Positions 1 through 35,181 of a DNA stretch of 64,000 bases are shown here, in pieces. The notes under the pieces are model-generated. The model made no database searches. It was not told the origin of the DNA and saw only the letters and a program-made list of their open reading frames with translations. The first letter of the stretch is position 1. Every line of letters begins with the position of its first letter. Source of the DNA: Pyrocephalus nanus. Lineage: Eukaryota > Chordata > Aves > Passeriformes > Tyrannidae. Made by a program: the position numbers and the translations under genes. The stretch covers positions 2,043,533 through 2,107,532 of the forward strand of contig CM076260.1 in the NCBI GenBank assembly GCA_038380795.1, given 5' to 3'.

Positions 1-1027
1 CCATAAAGGAATCAAATTTAGATGCAGTCTCACCTTTTGGGGTTTCCTTCACTGCCTGTGGAGCTGCAGCTCGCTCTGGCCAGCCCACAGCAGCATGTCC
101 ACGTGCCCCCTCATTCTTTTTTTTGGCCACATTTGTGATTCCCTTGTTTCTGTGTTGTCTCAACACCCTGCAGGGTTTGTTGGCCTCACTTATCCCATGG
201 CACCCCCAAACAAAAAATAACCAGCAGGGCTTGTTTTCCCCACGTGTGCCTTGAAGTGGAGCTGATTTTTAGACCAAGTGAGTGCGTGCTCTGGCATTTC
301 CCTCAGGAAAAGCACTAATAGGGCAGCTCATCTCCTGGCCAGCTGTTTGCAGAAAGCTGGTGGCAATTCCAGGATCTTTGGAGCCCCCGGGAGAGCAGGT
401 GGAAAGAGCAGGGATTGCCCTACTGGCACACACAGACACACAGCACGAGCTCCACTTGCTGCAGAGAGCTTAAAAAGGGGGGATGAGAAAGGAAAATAGA
501 CTTTAAAAGCCTTTTTTTATTAATACTATTAATATTTTTGCCTTCAGTTGCCCGGGTTGTGCAGTGGCTCCTGCTCAAACTCTGCTGCCGTGGACTGGCG
601 GTCCCAGAGGGACGAGGCCGGAGCCTCCCCCAAACCCTGCCAGGATCCAAGAAAGCTGATTTAGCCTTTCTGCTGACTTTTTAACCTCTTTATCCTCCCA
701 GCTTTCCAAGATTTACGCCAGTGCTGTTTGCCAGTGCCATGATTTTCCAATCTGCCTCAGTTTGAAGCGTCCGTTCTGCTGTGCTGCTCAATTTTGGGTC
801 ACGTTGGTGGGGGGAGGGGGGTGGAAATCCCATTTAATTGGCGTTAAATTAGTGCAAACAAATGGCCATGTAGCAATAGCCCTAAGAGCTGTGCTTTGTT
901 ACTCCACACATTCCCCCTTCCATGATGATTTTTCCCGGTTAAAACCAAATTTTCCACGTATTTTCCCCCGACACTCAAGTACTGTGCTGAAAATTCCTCC
1001 TGACTTCTCCTGCTCCTTTAAGGTGAA

Positions 1028-1055
<28 letters not shown>
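1028..1055. repeat. T homopolymer, 28 bp
   Basis: An unbroken run of T. Confidence 0.98.
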
Positions 1056-1058
<3 letters not shown>

Positions 1059-1400
1059 TTGCTTTTTGGCCCGTTTCCAGATCTTTCAGCTGAGATTTGC
1101 TTCCTTTCTGCTAATTCCTGATGAGGAGCTGAGAGGGGCATTAAATAGATTTAGTGAGAAATGACCGTCGCCGGCGTGGATGACTTTCCCTCTAATTAAA
1201 AATTGAAGCGGAAATGAAGAAGCTCCTCTTGAGGCCACGCAGGAGCCCGGCACTGAATCCATCAGTGACGTGGCAAGTCCAGTGTGTGGAAGAATATCCC
1301 AGAAACTTCAGTGCCTTGGAGAGTTTCTAGTGGCAGCATATTGATGTGGCCTAGATTTGAATCTGTTGACCCGGAGCTAAAACTCGGAGCTGGATTTCAG

Positions 1401-1690
1401 AGAATCAATGGTTTGGGTGGGAAGGGACCTTAAAGCTCATCCTGTTCCACCCCCTGCCATGGGCAGGGACACCTTCCACTATCCCAGGTTGTTCCAAGCC
1501 CTGTCCAACCTGGCCTTGGACACTTCCATGGATCCAGGGGCAGCCACAGCTTCTGTGGGCAACCTGTGCCAGGGCCTCTCCACCCTCCCAGCCAAGAATT
1601 CCTTCCTAATATCTAATCTAAACCCAATCTCCTTTGGTTTAAGGCCATTCCCACCACATGCCCTTGTGAAACCTCCCTTCCCAGGGACTT
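1401..1690 (-). mobile_element. CR1 LINE fragment
   Basis: Reads GAATCAATGGTTTGGGTGGG, then the CR1 3' region in reverse (CCATGGGCAGGGACACCTTCC, TCCAGGGGCAGCCACAGC). It is 5' truncated, as is usual for CR1. Confidence 0.9.
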
Positions 1691-1763
1691 GTGCCATGTC
1701 CTTGATTTTACTTGTGCCACGTCCTTGATTTTACTTGTGCCACGTCCTTGATTTTTTTTGTGC
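1687..1763. repeat. 23-bp tandem repeat, about 3.3 copies
   Basis: ACTTGTGCCACGTCCTTGAT-type units begin at 1687, 1710 and 1733, at the inner edge of the CR1 copy at 1401. Confidence 0.95.
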
Positions 1764-2411
1764 CCGTGCTAGGTAGGCACTCGGTGCCAGAGCAGAGTTT
1801 TCCAAGCTGATACCATGTTGGTGACAGGATACCCAGCAGATCCTGAACTCAGCACCTCTGCTTTCACATGCAGTCTAGACTCTCCCAGTGTTGCCCAGGA
1901 ACCCCCACGTTAATCACAACCAACAACCAGGGAGCGTTCCCTTTAAACTTCCTCATGCGATGAATCAAAATTTTCCAGCAGGAAATGAAAGCAAAACACT
2001 CCGTCTAAAAATTCCTCATCAGCCCTGGTCGCTGGAGCAGAACAATGGCGATTACGCTCGGCTGTGCCATCCAAATTCCCGGGATCCCGGCGGGGCGGGC
2101 AGGGACGGCAGGTGTTGAGCAGCTCCTGTGGAGTTACCCAGCAGGGCAGGGGCAGAGACAGGGATCCAGGTCCAGGGCTGGGTTGGTTGTGGGCTGGCAG
2201 TGAAGGATGCCACCCTAATGAAGGGCAGAATGTCTGGAAAAGGCCACGTCCGATGGAGCCCATCACCTCCTCGGGTGTTCTGGTGTTAACCCCAGAGGTG
2301 TTGGCCGTGTACAAACCTTGCCCTTTTGAGACAGAACAGTTGCTTTTAAATCTTAACGATGTTCCGGTGGGTTTGTCGGCACTGCCTGACCGTGTGATTG
2401 TTCTCCTGCAG

Positions 2412-2882
2412 GAATGGCAGAGCGTCGTCCCCGCCGCAGTGATGACAGAGACTGACGTTCCTGCGAGTCCCTCCTGGCTCCTTCTCCGCGATGGCCGCTG
2501 CACTTTCCTGGGGTGGTAGCGCAGGATGTCGGGAGCAGCGGTAGAGTTTGGCTCCGTCCCACTGCGTTCTCCTTCGGCCAGCTGGGAATTCAGGTGGCCA
2601 TGACAACGCCGTGACACTCCCGGCGAAGGTTGCCCGCGGAAAGGGTGGGCTGGGGGCGGGCGAGAAGGTTCAATGACCGACTCCAGCGGGGTCAAAAGTC
2701 GTGCCTGCAGCGAAACGACCGTGGAAGAGCCGTGGGCACGGCAAGAAGATGAAATTCCCCTTCCACTGGCTTCTCGCTGAGCAGGCACAATAACATTTTT
2801 GTCCTGCAGACTCGCTACACGGACTCTTTTGGTTATGGCTACTGATCCGACGTGATTGGGACGCGCGGCGACTCTGGAACCC
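2412..2882 (+). other. EXTL3: Probable EXTL3 5' UTR segment
   Basis: Two acceptors could open the exon that holds the start codon: TTCTCCTGCAG ending at 2411 and TTTTTGTCCTGCAG ending at 2809. The stretch between them keeps many CpGs and lacks repeats, unlike the sequence to its left, so the longer exon is favoured. It carries short upstream frames: ATG at 2414 to a stop at 2455 (13 codons) and ATG at 2835 to a stop at 2855 (6 codons). The second ends 27 bp before the real start. Confidence 0.5.
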
Positions 2883-25877
<22,995 letters not shown>

Positions 25878-26360
25878 AGGGGAGCGGCCGGAGCTCCCGG
25901 TTCCACCCCCGGCGGGAAGGGAGGAGAGAGGGGCCGTTCCCTGGGGCTGGGAGCGCGGAACGGCCCTCGCTGTGGATTCCCGGCCCCGATTCCCACTGGG
26001 AAAGAGGCACGGCCGGACTGGGGCGGGCCCGGCCTGGATCGGGGCGGGCACATCCCGGTCCCTCCCTCGGGATCCCCCGGCTCCTGTGAGGACACTCCCC
26101 GGGATCGCACACTGAGGAACTGCCCCTCCCCTGGCCGAGGGCGGCCGTTCTTTTTAATTATAATTATTGTTATTTAAAATGAAAGTGTTTTAGATTTGCC
26201 TCGTGAGGCGCTTTTTTTGTTTTCTTTTCTTCCCCCCCCTTCCCACCCCCTCGCTCCTCATCCCCTTTTCCCCTCAGGACCCCTCGTCCCACTCGAGGGG
26301 GTCGTAGCAAGGCCAGGTTGGAGGGGTTTGATGCAGCGTCGAGGTCACCACTGTTGTCCC

Positions 26361-26425
26361 CATCCCTTCATCCCTTCATCCCTTCATCCCTTCATCCCTT
26401 CATCCCTTCATCCCTTCATCCCTTC
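26361..26425. repeat. CATCCCTT octamer repeat, about 8 copies
   Basis: Perfect octamers in the EXTL3 3' UTR. Confidence 0.97.
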
Positions 26426-28170
26426 CCGCTCACCCCATCCCGGCTCCTCTTTCCCTGTGGCTGCTCCTGAGGAGGTTCTGGCTGGTTTTGAGCCCTTGGC
26501 TCTGCTCTGCTCAGCACCCTGAGCCCTCAGGGAGGGCTGAGGTTGGCCCGGGTGACCCTTCCCAGCTCCAGGACCTGCCATTCCCGGGATGTTTGGTTCT
26601 CCATGTCCTTTTCCACCCTGTCCTGCTAATCCTCTAAAGACAGGGAGCGTGTTTGGGGCTTAGGGAAGATCCCCCTGCAGCACAGGCTGTGCTGGCAGTG
26701 CCCCAGGCTGGTGGAGCTCTGATCCTGATCCATGCTCAGCCCAGCCGGGATGTGCCGGAGCCGCGGCTGCTTCGTGGCCGCAATTCCTGCTCTGCCTCGT
26801 CCCTCATACCCCGTCCCAGAGCAAACCCTGCCCGTGCTGGGTTGGCCGTGGGCGTCAGCACAACTGCCTTAACCCCATCCCATCCTCACCCCCTGCTTTT
26901 GGGCTGCATCCCAGGGTTAATCCCACCAGGAGACTCCTGTTGTGTGAACCCCGAGGCACTGCTGGGAGTGGCTGTTGGAGTTGCAGTTCATGGAGTGATT
27001 TTGGAGTTGGTTTCCTTCTCCCCAGAGCAGAATGCTGTGACACCTGTGACCACCCGACCTCCCAGCTCAGTTCCTGCTCCATCCTGCTCCATCCTGCTGC
27101 AATCCCAGCCGGCCAGGAGGGAAGGACACAGCATTCCCATTGTGTGATGTTCTCCCTCGGCGCATCCGGAGGTTTACGAGCAGCCTGGAGAAGGTTTTCC
27201 TGGGTAGGGGGGAAGGTGACACTTGTGTGATTCACCTCCTGCTTTTCCTGGCTCGGGTTGCAGCCCTGTGGATGGGAGTCACCAACATTCCTCCTTGGGA
27301 AGGGGAGGGAAGGAGCAGCCTGTTCCCAGCAGAGCCCACAGCTCGTGCCTTCACCAGCACCACCGAGCGCAGCGAAATCCGGATCAAGGAATCTTTTCCT
27401 CTCTTTGGCTTTGTTTTTCCTTTCCATCCTCTCTTTGTTTTAGCATCAGGGAGCACGGGAAGGTTCACAGTCTCCTTAAAATTTCCATTGGAGATTCCTG
27501 TGAGGCCCTGAAACACCTGGAAGGACATTCAGAGCTCCTGCTCGGAGTGGGAACGTGGCACTTTGTCAGGAGCTGCTCCAGCATCCCGAGGGGGCTGAGC
27601 TTTAATTGCACCCTCATTAGGAGGTGCTTCATTAGCTCCGGTCCAGCCCAGCCCCGGAGTTGGCTCTGCCTTCCCAGCCCTCCCTGCCAGGCGGGAGCAT
27701 GGAATGGTTGGGCGTGGATTGCACTTTATACGGACACAGCCCCTGCTCAGCCACCGATCTCCCAAAATCTGGAGGGAATTCCTGTGCTGCAGGAGCCTGG
27801 GCAAGGCGGACGGGTTGCGAAGTGTTGGTGTTCCATGGGCTCTGTCGGAGCCCCAGGATGGGAATTCCACCTTCCCTCGGAGTGTTTCTGTTCCAAGCCA
27901 GTCGAGATCAGGGATCAGTGGAGCAAATCCAACGGTTCCTCCTCCCAGGCTCCTTCCTTGCCCTCTTTCCCAAAGGGGTGTTTTGTTGGAAGGAGCTCCC
28001 GGTGTGTCGTGGCTGAGCATGGTCAGGATGTGTGATGGGATCACTGTGGATATCATGGGATGGATCCCTCCTTCCTGAGCCCCCCCAAACGGGAAGGATT
28101 TGGGGGTGAAGGGATGAAGTGGCTTCTCCGGGAGGGGACATCCCAGGGAGGGGTGGAATTCTGTGAGGAA

Positions 28171-28176
28171 AATAAA
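28171..28176 (+). terminator. EXTL3: Alternative EXTL3 poly(A) signal AATAAA
   Basis: A canonical hexamer about 2.3 kb after the stop codon. It would give a shorter 3' UTR. Confidence 0.3.
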
Positions 28177-28797
28177 TGCCAGCAGGAACATCTGCTGGTG
28201 CTGTCCCTCCCATCCTGCTCCATCCTCCTGTCTCTCTTTCCCAAATCATCCCAAATAACCACCATTCCCTCCAGAGCACAAAATTGGGATTCACAGCTCC
28301 TGAGACATCCCAGGGGTCTCAGCTGAGCTGTCCTTGGGCTTTCCTCCCCCACCAGGGAGCAGAGGGGCTTCCCTGGAGCGGTGCCACCATCCCGAACATC
28401 CTCCCCTTGCAAACCCCCCCCCTCCTTCTCCCGGGATTTCCAGCGGCGTCCCAGGCTCACAGCAAAGCTCAGGTTTGCTTGTAGGATTCATCCCAGCTCC
28501 CGGAGGGGACGGGAAGGGCTCTCGGCGGCTGCACCTTTCCCAAGGGAAAGGCCTTTTCCCCCTTCCCACAGTTTTCCTGCTGCTTCCCCCGGGCGCGGAG
28601 CGAGGCCTTTCCCGCTGTAAATAGGATCGTCTGCGGTGCCCCGGCCCGGCCCTGTCCCACGGCCCTGCCCCCTCCCCCTGCCGCGGTTGTTGCTGCAGCT
28701 CCGCGAGCGCCAGGATTTAAAAATCCAACAAAAAACGGAGGGACGAGAAACACTCCTTCGACACGAGCACAATGTTGAGGTTTTTGTAAAAGGATCC

Positions 28798-28803
28798 AAT
28801 AAA
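28798..28803 (+). terminator. EXTL3: Candidate EXTL3 poly(A) signal AATAAA
   Basis: A canonical hexamer sits in a locally AT-rich, low-repeat block after TTTTTGTAAAAGG, followed within 40 bp by a T/G-containing tract. A second AATAAA at 28171-28176 is the main alternative; which one is used cannot be read from sequence alone. Confidence 0.5.
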
Positions 28804-30819
28804 TGGAGAGTTTAACTTGGGAGCGGCTCGGCGCCTCTTTGCTGGGGCTGGGACAGGGGAGGGACCGGGGTGGAGGCGGCTCCGGGGCCCTGGAGCATCC
28901 CAAAAAATAAGCAGCTCCCAGGCTTGGAATTCCCAAGGGGGCGGGAACAAGGGGCTGCTCCGGAATGGTGGAAACTTCTCGTGGTGCTCAACCCCATCCT
29001 GCCCCTCAGGGAGCTCTTGGCCGGGCCACGGGAGCCCCCACAGGGGTTGGACCCCTCTGAACTTCCAGGGATATCCCGTCCCGGTGCCACGGGACTCCTG
29101 GTGGCCCAGGGGGCTGGAACGCCTGGATTTCTGCATCACCAAAGTACCCACCGAAGGGCACCTGACCCTGAAACGCTGCACTGGCGGGACACAATCAGGG
29201 AATCTCTGCCCTGCGGGGACAGTGGGATGTTGGGAAGCACCTCGGGAAGAGCTGTCTGGAGATTTCCAGGCAGTGAAAAAGCAGCGGCCCAGTCGGTGCT
29301 GGGATTGCAAACCTGCCCATCCCTGCCCAGGGATCCTTTAGGGGCCATTCCCGTGGCACGGCTGGCTCGGGGGATGCTCCCGGTCCCTCCCCTGTGCCAG
29401 AGGCTGAGGTGGAAAACACCAACAGATCCCTGTGATTTGTAACCTCATTTCCAGCTTCAAACCTGCAGGGGGGACAAACAGAAGTGACTGGGCCACAAGC
29501 CATGGGCTGGAAATCCCACAGGATTTCCTGCACGTGCCTGGATTCCCTCTCCTTTCCTTCCTGCTGGTTTTTTCTTTGCCTTCCCTCCCGAGCAGCCTCT
29601 TCCTCACTTGTTCCCTCCATGTCCCTGCCCTTGCTGATGCTCCCCTGGGAAATGTGCCCTTTCTTTTCCCTGCTGCCTTGGGATAGGGATTTGTTCGTGC
29701 CTGGTTTTATTTCCAGGAGAGGTTTCAGGGAAACCCCAAATTATTGTGGTCCAGGAAGGGAGGAGATGGATGCTCAGCCCAGGACCTGCCTCCCAAATTC
29801 CTGGGGTCTCTACCCAGAATATTGCAGGGCAGCTGGAATGTGGCTGGCAGTGAAGGGCACAGAAATCCTGGCTCCAGGGAACCGGCCCACGTGGTTGGGA
29901 AGCTGGTTTGGGATCTGGCTCCCCAGGGAGCCCCTGCAGCATCTTGGGCACCTGCTCAGCTGAAAACGATTTGATCCGGAGGTTTTTCCAGCCCTGGGGC
30001 AGCAGATAAAAATCTCCTGGAACTGCTGTGACTTGTGGGAGCAGCCATTTCCTTTCTCCCCGGATGAGGGATTGTACCCTGGGATGAGGAAGCAGGCACT
30101 GGGGAGAGGAGGAAGCCATCAGTCCATTAATGATTCATTCCCTGCTCCCGGGAGGGAGGGCAGCGACAAGTGCTTTCCACTCCCCTCCTCTGCACTACAA
30201 AGCGCCCTCGATGTTCCCTTTGGGATGTCACATTCCATGACAAAAAGCAGTTTCACTGGAATTGTCCTGTTCTGCCCCTCAGTGCCATAAAATCCACCAG
30301 CTCCTGCCTGAGCCCAGGGAAGGACCTGCTCGTCCCTTCCCAGCTGAGATGGGCAGGGAGAGGGAAATTACTGGATCTGGGTTTCTTTTCCCAGCTGGAA
30401 ATGCAGGAAAACATTCCTGTGGGGCTGGAGAGTGGGAGCAGCACCGAGCCCACGCCAGGCCCGTCATTCCCAGCTGGATTTGGATGAGTGTTTTCCACCC
30501 ACGAGCTGGAGCAGCAGCATCGCTTTCCTGGTAAAAGTGTTTGGGAATGGGATTGGCAGGGAAAGGGGGAGCACTGGGGCTGCAGGGGCACAGAAATCCC
30601 AACATCCAGGCCCCAATCCCAACAGCTGGGCCTGTGCTGAGCCAGGGCCGGGCTGTGCAGGATTTACTGCTGCCAGGAAGGGCTTTGGGGAGAAAAATGG
30701 GATTTTATCCCTGGTGTTTTAAGAAGTTACTCTGGAATTTGTTGCCAGGCTGGAAAGTAAAAGGGCTGCTGTGTTTCCATGGGTGGGAAAGTGGGGAAGG
30801 GAAGAGAAGGGAAAGAGAC

Positions 30820-32584
30820 AAGATCCTCAAGGAATGGGGTCACAGCCCATGGATCCTTAAGGGACTGGATCACAATTCATAGATCCTCAAGGGATTGGGT
30901 CACAGTCCATGGATCCTCAAGGAATGGGGTCACAGTTCATGGATCCTCAAGGAATGGGGTCACAGTCCATGGATCCTCAAGGGATGGGGTCACAGTCCAT
31001 GGATCTTTAAGGGTTTGGGTCACAGTTCATGGATCCTTAAGGGACTGGATCACAGTTCATGGATCCTCAAGGGTTTAGGTCACAGTTCATGGATCCTCAG
31101 GGAATGAGATCACAATTCATGGATCCTCAAGGGATGGGGTCACAGTTCATGGATCCTCAAGGGATTGGGGTCACAGTTCATGGATCCTTAAGGGACTGGA
31201 TCACAATTCATGGATTCTCAAGGGATTGGGTCACAGTTCATGGATCCTCAAGGGTTTGGGTCACAGTTCATGGATCCTCAGGGAATGGGATCACAATTCA
31301 TGGATTCTCAAGGAATGGGGTCACAGTTCATGGATCCTCAAGGGATGCAATCACAAATCATGGATCCTCAAGGAATGGGGTCACAGTTCATGGATTCTCA
31401 AGGAATGGGGTCACAGTCCATGGATTCTCAAGGGATTGGGTCACAGTCCATGGATCCTCAAGGAATGGGATCACAGTTCATGGATCCTCAAGGAATGGGA
31501 TCACAGTTCATGGATCCTCAAGGGATTGGGTCACAGTTCATGGATCCTTAAGGGACTGGATCACAATTCATGGATCCTCAAGGAATGGGGTCACAGTTCA
31601 TGGATCCTCAAGGAATGGGGTCACAGTTCATGGATCCTTAAGAGATGGGGTCACAGTTCATGGATCCTTAAGGGATGGGGTCACAGTTCATGGATCCTTA
31701 AGGGATGGGGTCACAGTTCATGGATCCTCAAGGGATTGGGTCACAGTTCATGGATCCTCAAGGAATGGGGTCACAGTTCATGGATCCTCAAGGAATGGGG
31801 TCACAGTTCATGGATCCTCAAGGAATGGGGTCACAGTTCATGGATCCTTAAGGGATGGGGTCACAGTTCATGGATTCTCAAGGGATGGGGTCACAGTTCA
31901 TGGATCCTTAAGGGACTGGATCACAATTCATGGATCCTCAAGGGATGAGGGTCACAGTTCATGGATCCTCAAGGGACTGGATCACAATTCATGGATCCTC
32001 AAGGAATGGGGTCACAGTTCATGGATCCTTAAGGGACTGGGTCACAGTCCATGGATCCTCAAGGGATGGGGGTCACAATTCATGGATCCTCAAGGGATGA
32101 GGGTCACAGTTCATGGATCCTCAAGGGATGGGGTCACAGTTCATGGATTCTCAAGGAATGAGGGTCACAGTTCATGGATCCTTAAGGGATGGGGTCACAG
32201 TCCATGGATCTTTAGGGGTTTGGGTCACAGTTCATGGATTCTCAAGGGATGGGGGTCACAGTCCATGGATCTTTAAGGGTTTGGGTCACAGTTCATGGAC
32301 TCTCAAGGGATTGGGTCACAGTTCATGGATCTTTAAGGGTTTGGGTCACAGTCCATGGATTCTCAAGGGATTGGGTCACAGTCCATGGATCTTTAAGGGT
32401 TTGGGTCACAGTTCATGGATCCTTAAGGGATGGGGGTCACAATTCATGGATCTTTAAGGGTTTGGGTCACAGTCCATGGATTCTCAAGGTTTTGGGTCAC
32501 AGTTCATGGATCCTCAGGGAATGGGGTCACAGTTCATGGATTCTCAAGGGATTGGGTCACAGCTATGGATCCTCAAGGGATGAG
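30820..32584. repeat. 30-bp minisatellite, about 59 copies
   Basis: A head-to-tail array whose unit contains GGTCACAGTTCATGGATCC followed by a variable TCAAGG..TGG part. Most units are exactly 30 bp; 31-bp units with an extra G appear mainly after 31940. Variants differ at a few fixed sites (ATCCTC, ATTCTC, ATCCTT, ATCTTT). Because 30 is divisible by three and the unit has no stop in the + frames, long open frames of decapeptide repeats arise in all three + frames. These are a by-product of the array. Confidence 0.98.
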
Positions 32585-33525
32585 TGATAGTTGATGGCTC
32601 CCAGGTGACAGGGATCCCACCTTTGATCCCACCTTTCCCACCCTGCCCAAACCCAAATCCCTCTGCTCCTCTTTTCCCCCATCTCCCCAAAGCTGAGCTG
32701 CTGATGGGACACAAATCCCACAGCTTGCTCCAGGTGCCCACAGAGGTGGCTCTGGTGACAGATCCCAGTGGCAGTGCCTGGGTATGAACCTGGAATTGAA
32801 CGACTTCCTCCATCAACGGAGAGAAAATGGGAATATCTGAACCATAAAAGCCATCTGAGTGCAGAAAGCTGATTTTAACCTTTTTTTTAACCCATTTTTC
32901 CCGAGCCCTGGCTGTGCTGTGGGAGCACAGGGTTGGGAATCTCACTGGGAATTGATTCCCTGTGTTTCCCTGGGGGAGCAGCAGAGAGAGGCAGGAGAAG
33001 CCCCAGGGTGGGATGTGGGATCCACGGAACAACGAACCACACAGGGGCCAAGGGCAGAGGGTTGTTTGGGTTTTTTTTCTCCTTTCTGGAAGAAAAAGAG
33101 TGAAAGCAAAAACCTTTGCTGTCCTTTTCCCAGTAAATTGAGCATCTCTGGATAAACCCATCCCCACTCCTCCCCCTGCCTGGGCTGCCATGGTTACTCT
33201 GCAGGACTGACCCAGCACGAAGAAACGCTGCTGATTTTCCTTTCCCTGTGCAGAAGGAACAAGCCCTTCCTTTTGCTGCTGTTAATTCTGATTTTTCATG
33301 AAGGATTCCCCCCCCATCCCCAGGATGTTTCTTTTTCCAGCAGGCACAAACCCTCCTGTTCAGAACAGAACAATCCCCTTTTGGGTGCTGGGCTGATGGA
33401 ACCAGCAAGGAGTTTCCCTGCTCAAAAGGACAAGAAGAAAAATGTAAAAAGGAAATCTTTTCATTTTTACTTTTTTTCCATGTCAGGAGGGTGGGAAAGC
33501 CTTGGGAAAGCCACGAAGACCATGG

Positions 33526-33617
33526 CAACCTGGGATAGTGGAAGGTTCCCATGGCAGGGAGTGGAATGGGATGAGCTTTAATGCCCCTTCCAAGCCAAAC
33601 CATTCCATGGTTCCATG
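33526..33617 (+). mobile_element. CR1 LINE 3' end fragment
   Basis: Contains GATAGTGGAAGGTTCCCATG and ends CCAAGCCAAACCATTCCATG. Confidence 0.8.
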
Positions 33618-34629
33618 AAAACAAAAGGCTCTGGAGCAGTGGGATCAACACTGGAGGTAAAAGGCAGAAAGATGAGTTTATCCCACGGCCCCCATGGGTT
33701 GGGAATAATCCTTTTGGAGATTTAATCACCAGGTGAAATCTTCCCAAGCCTTTTATTCCCTTTTTAAGTGACAGTGAAAAAGCTGCCAAACCCTTACGAG
33801 GATTCCCGTTACTACAACGAGGTTTTTGTGCCACTCCTGATCCTGTTTCCCCCCCACACACAAAGTGAAGGTGTGGATGATGGGATCTGTACCTCCAGCC
33901 CAACAGAAATCCTTGATGGGATGTGGGGAATTCCAGGGGCAGATGGGTTTGATTGCAGGGCCGTTCCTGCCCTGCCCCAACGTCCCCAAAGCCATGGACT
34001 GACTGAAGGAGCAGTTTGTGTTCCACAGGACCCAGTGGTTGTGGAAAGGGCAGGGAGATGCTTTTATAGACCCTGGGATGTGTTTCCCCCTTGGCAGCCT
34101 CACTGATGGCTTTTTATTTTTTTAACACCAAATAAATACAAACCCAACCCAACAAAAACCAGACAGCCGTAAATCCCAGGAAAAAGCAAAACTATGAACT
34201 CGGTTTAGGCCCCCAGAATAGGGGATTTGGGGAGGGAAAACCCTCCCCAGGTCTGCAGCAAGGATGGCTTTGTGTGGATGACTCAGAGTCTGCCCAGGGT
34301 TTGGGATGTGGGGGCTGGAGGGACAGATTTTTTTGGAAGGTAGAAACAAGAGGCACTTAAATCTCCAAGGTTTTTTTCTGAGCACTAGGAATGGAACTGC
34401 TTTATGGACCTCCCTAAGTGTCTTCCTGAGGTATCTCCTCCCCTGATGATGGAGGAAACCAGCAGGAACCAGCTTTAGTTTGGCTCAGTGAAGGGCCTGG
34501 AGCTCCGTGGACAGAACTGGTTGGAACAGGTGAAGCTGCAGCATCAACAAACACCTGGAATTCCTAAAGGATAAAGCCTTCCCAACATCTCTCTGCTTGG
34601 CCAGGCCCTTCCCACTATTCCATGTGTCC

Positions 34630-35181
34630 ATCAGCCCCCCTTTTTGTGCTTTTATTTCTACCACCTTTGCCTCAGCAGCTTTCTGATCCTCCCCGTGCCA
34701 GTGTAATGCACGTGCCCAACGTGGATGGAGGACAGGCAGGAAAAACTGGGATCTGGTGACTGGGAGGAAACAGTGGGAGGAAAAAGAAATCTCTCAGGCC
34801 ACTGTTTCCATGTTCCTACAGAGCTTTGTCAGGGGAAGGACGGGGGCAGACACTGCTGAGGGTCACACAGAGGAGCAGCAGATTACCCTGATGCTGTAAA
34901 TGAACACTGGAGTTAATTCACTCTGCAGTTCGTGTCTCCTGGAATATTCCAACTCCCAACTTTACACACAACAGGGATCTCCTCCAAAGTATTCCAAAAA
35001 CAGCTTAAAAATAAGATTTAAAAAATAGACAGATAATAAAAATACTTCCTTGCTTCTCCATGGAGGGGAAGGTGGTTTCTGGTCTCTTTGGATCCCCAAA
35101 TCCTCTCTCTCTCTCCCCGGAGGGCTCCGAGTCCCGGTGCTCTGGGCTCTCCCCTTGCAGGAGCAGTGGGATGTCCAGGAG
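34630..35181 (-). other. INTS9: INTS9 3' UTR (probable extent)
   Basis: About 0.5 kb after the stop codon on the minus strand, low in repeats, to just past the nearest AATAAA. The next minus-strand hexamer (34113-34118) would lengthen it to about 1.1 kb. Confidence 0.4.
34651..34656 (-). terminator. INTS9: Candidate INTS9 poly(A) signal AATAAA
   Basis: TTTATT on the + strand reads AATAAA on the gene strand, about 530 bases after the stop codon. The alternative is at 34113-34118. Confidence 0.4.

Larger units (their letters stand above)
1..2411 (+). other. EXTL3 upstream intron or flank
   Basis: No exon is recognised. The stretch holds a 28-bp T run (1028-1055), a CR1 copy (1401-1690) and a 23-bp tandem repeat (1687-1763). 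The open frames are short or low in complexity. It is taken as intron between non-coding 5' exons and the coding exon, with the promoter not visible. Confidence 0.5.
25878..28820 (+). other. EXTL3: EXTL3 3' UTR (probable extent)
   Basis: About 2.9 kb from the stop codon to just past AATAAA at 28798, free of recognisable CR1 copies apart from a possible scrap near 26310. It contains an octamer tandem repeat at 26361-26425 and an AT-rich stretch at about 26150-26180 that could give an early cleavage site. The many open frames here are chance frames in GC-rich DNA. Confidence 0.55.
28821..34629. other. Intergenic region between convergent EXTL3 and INTS9
   Basis: 5.8 kb between the inferred 3' ends. 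It contains a 1.77-kb minisatellite (30820-32584) and one truncated CR1 (33526-33617). The rest is unremarkable; no exon-like frame with splice sites or family resemblance was found. Confidence 0.6.

Noticed and set aside
2852..2882. In-frame extension of EXTL3 upstream of the ATG at 2883
   Set aside because: The extension needs a TTG start at 2856; the family begins at [10 protein letters not shown].
26310..26335. A possible tiny CR1 scrap in the EXTL3 3' UTR
   Set aside because: Only about 25 bp resemble AGGCCAGGTTGGA; too short to call.
31059..32276. A 405-codon open frame of decapeptide repeats (VTVHGSSRNG-like) and matching frames in the two other + registers
   Set aside because: It is the direct result of a stop-free 30-bp unit. 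All three frames are open, there is no splice or start context, and the 31-bp units shift the frame.
32887..34026. A 379-codon minus-strand open frame downstream of INTS9
   Set aside because: It runs through a CR1 fragment and shows no domain, codon bias or exon structure.
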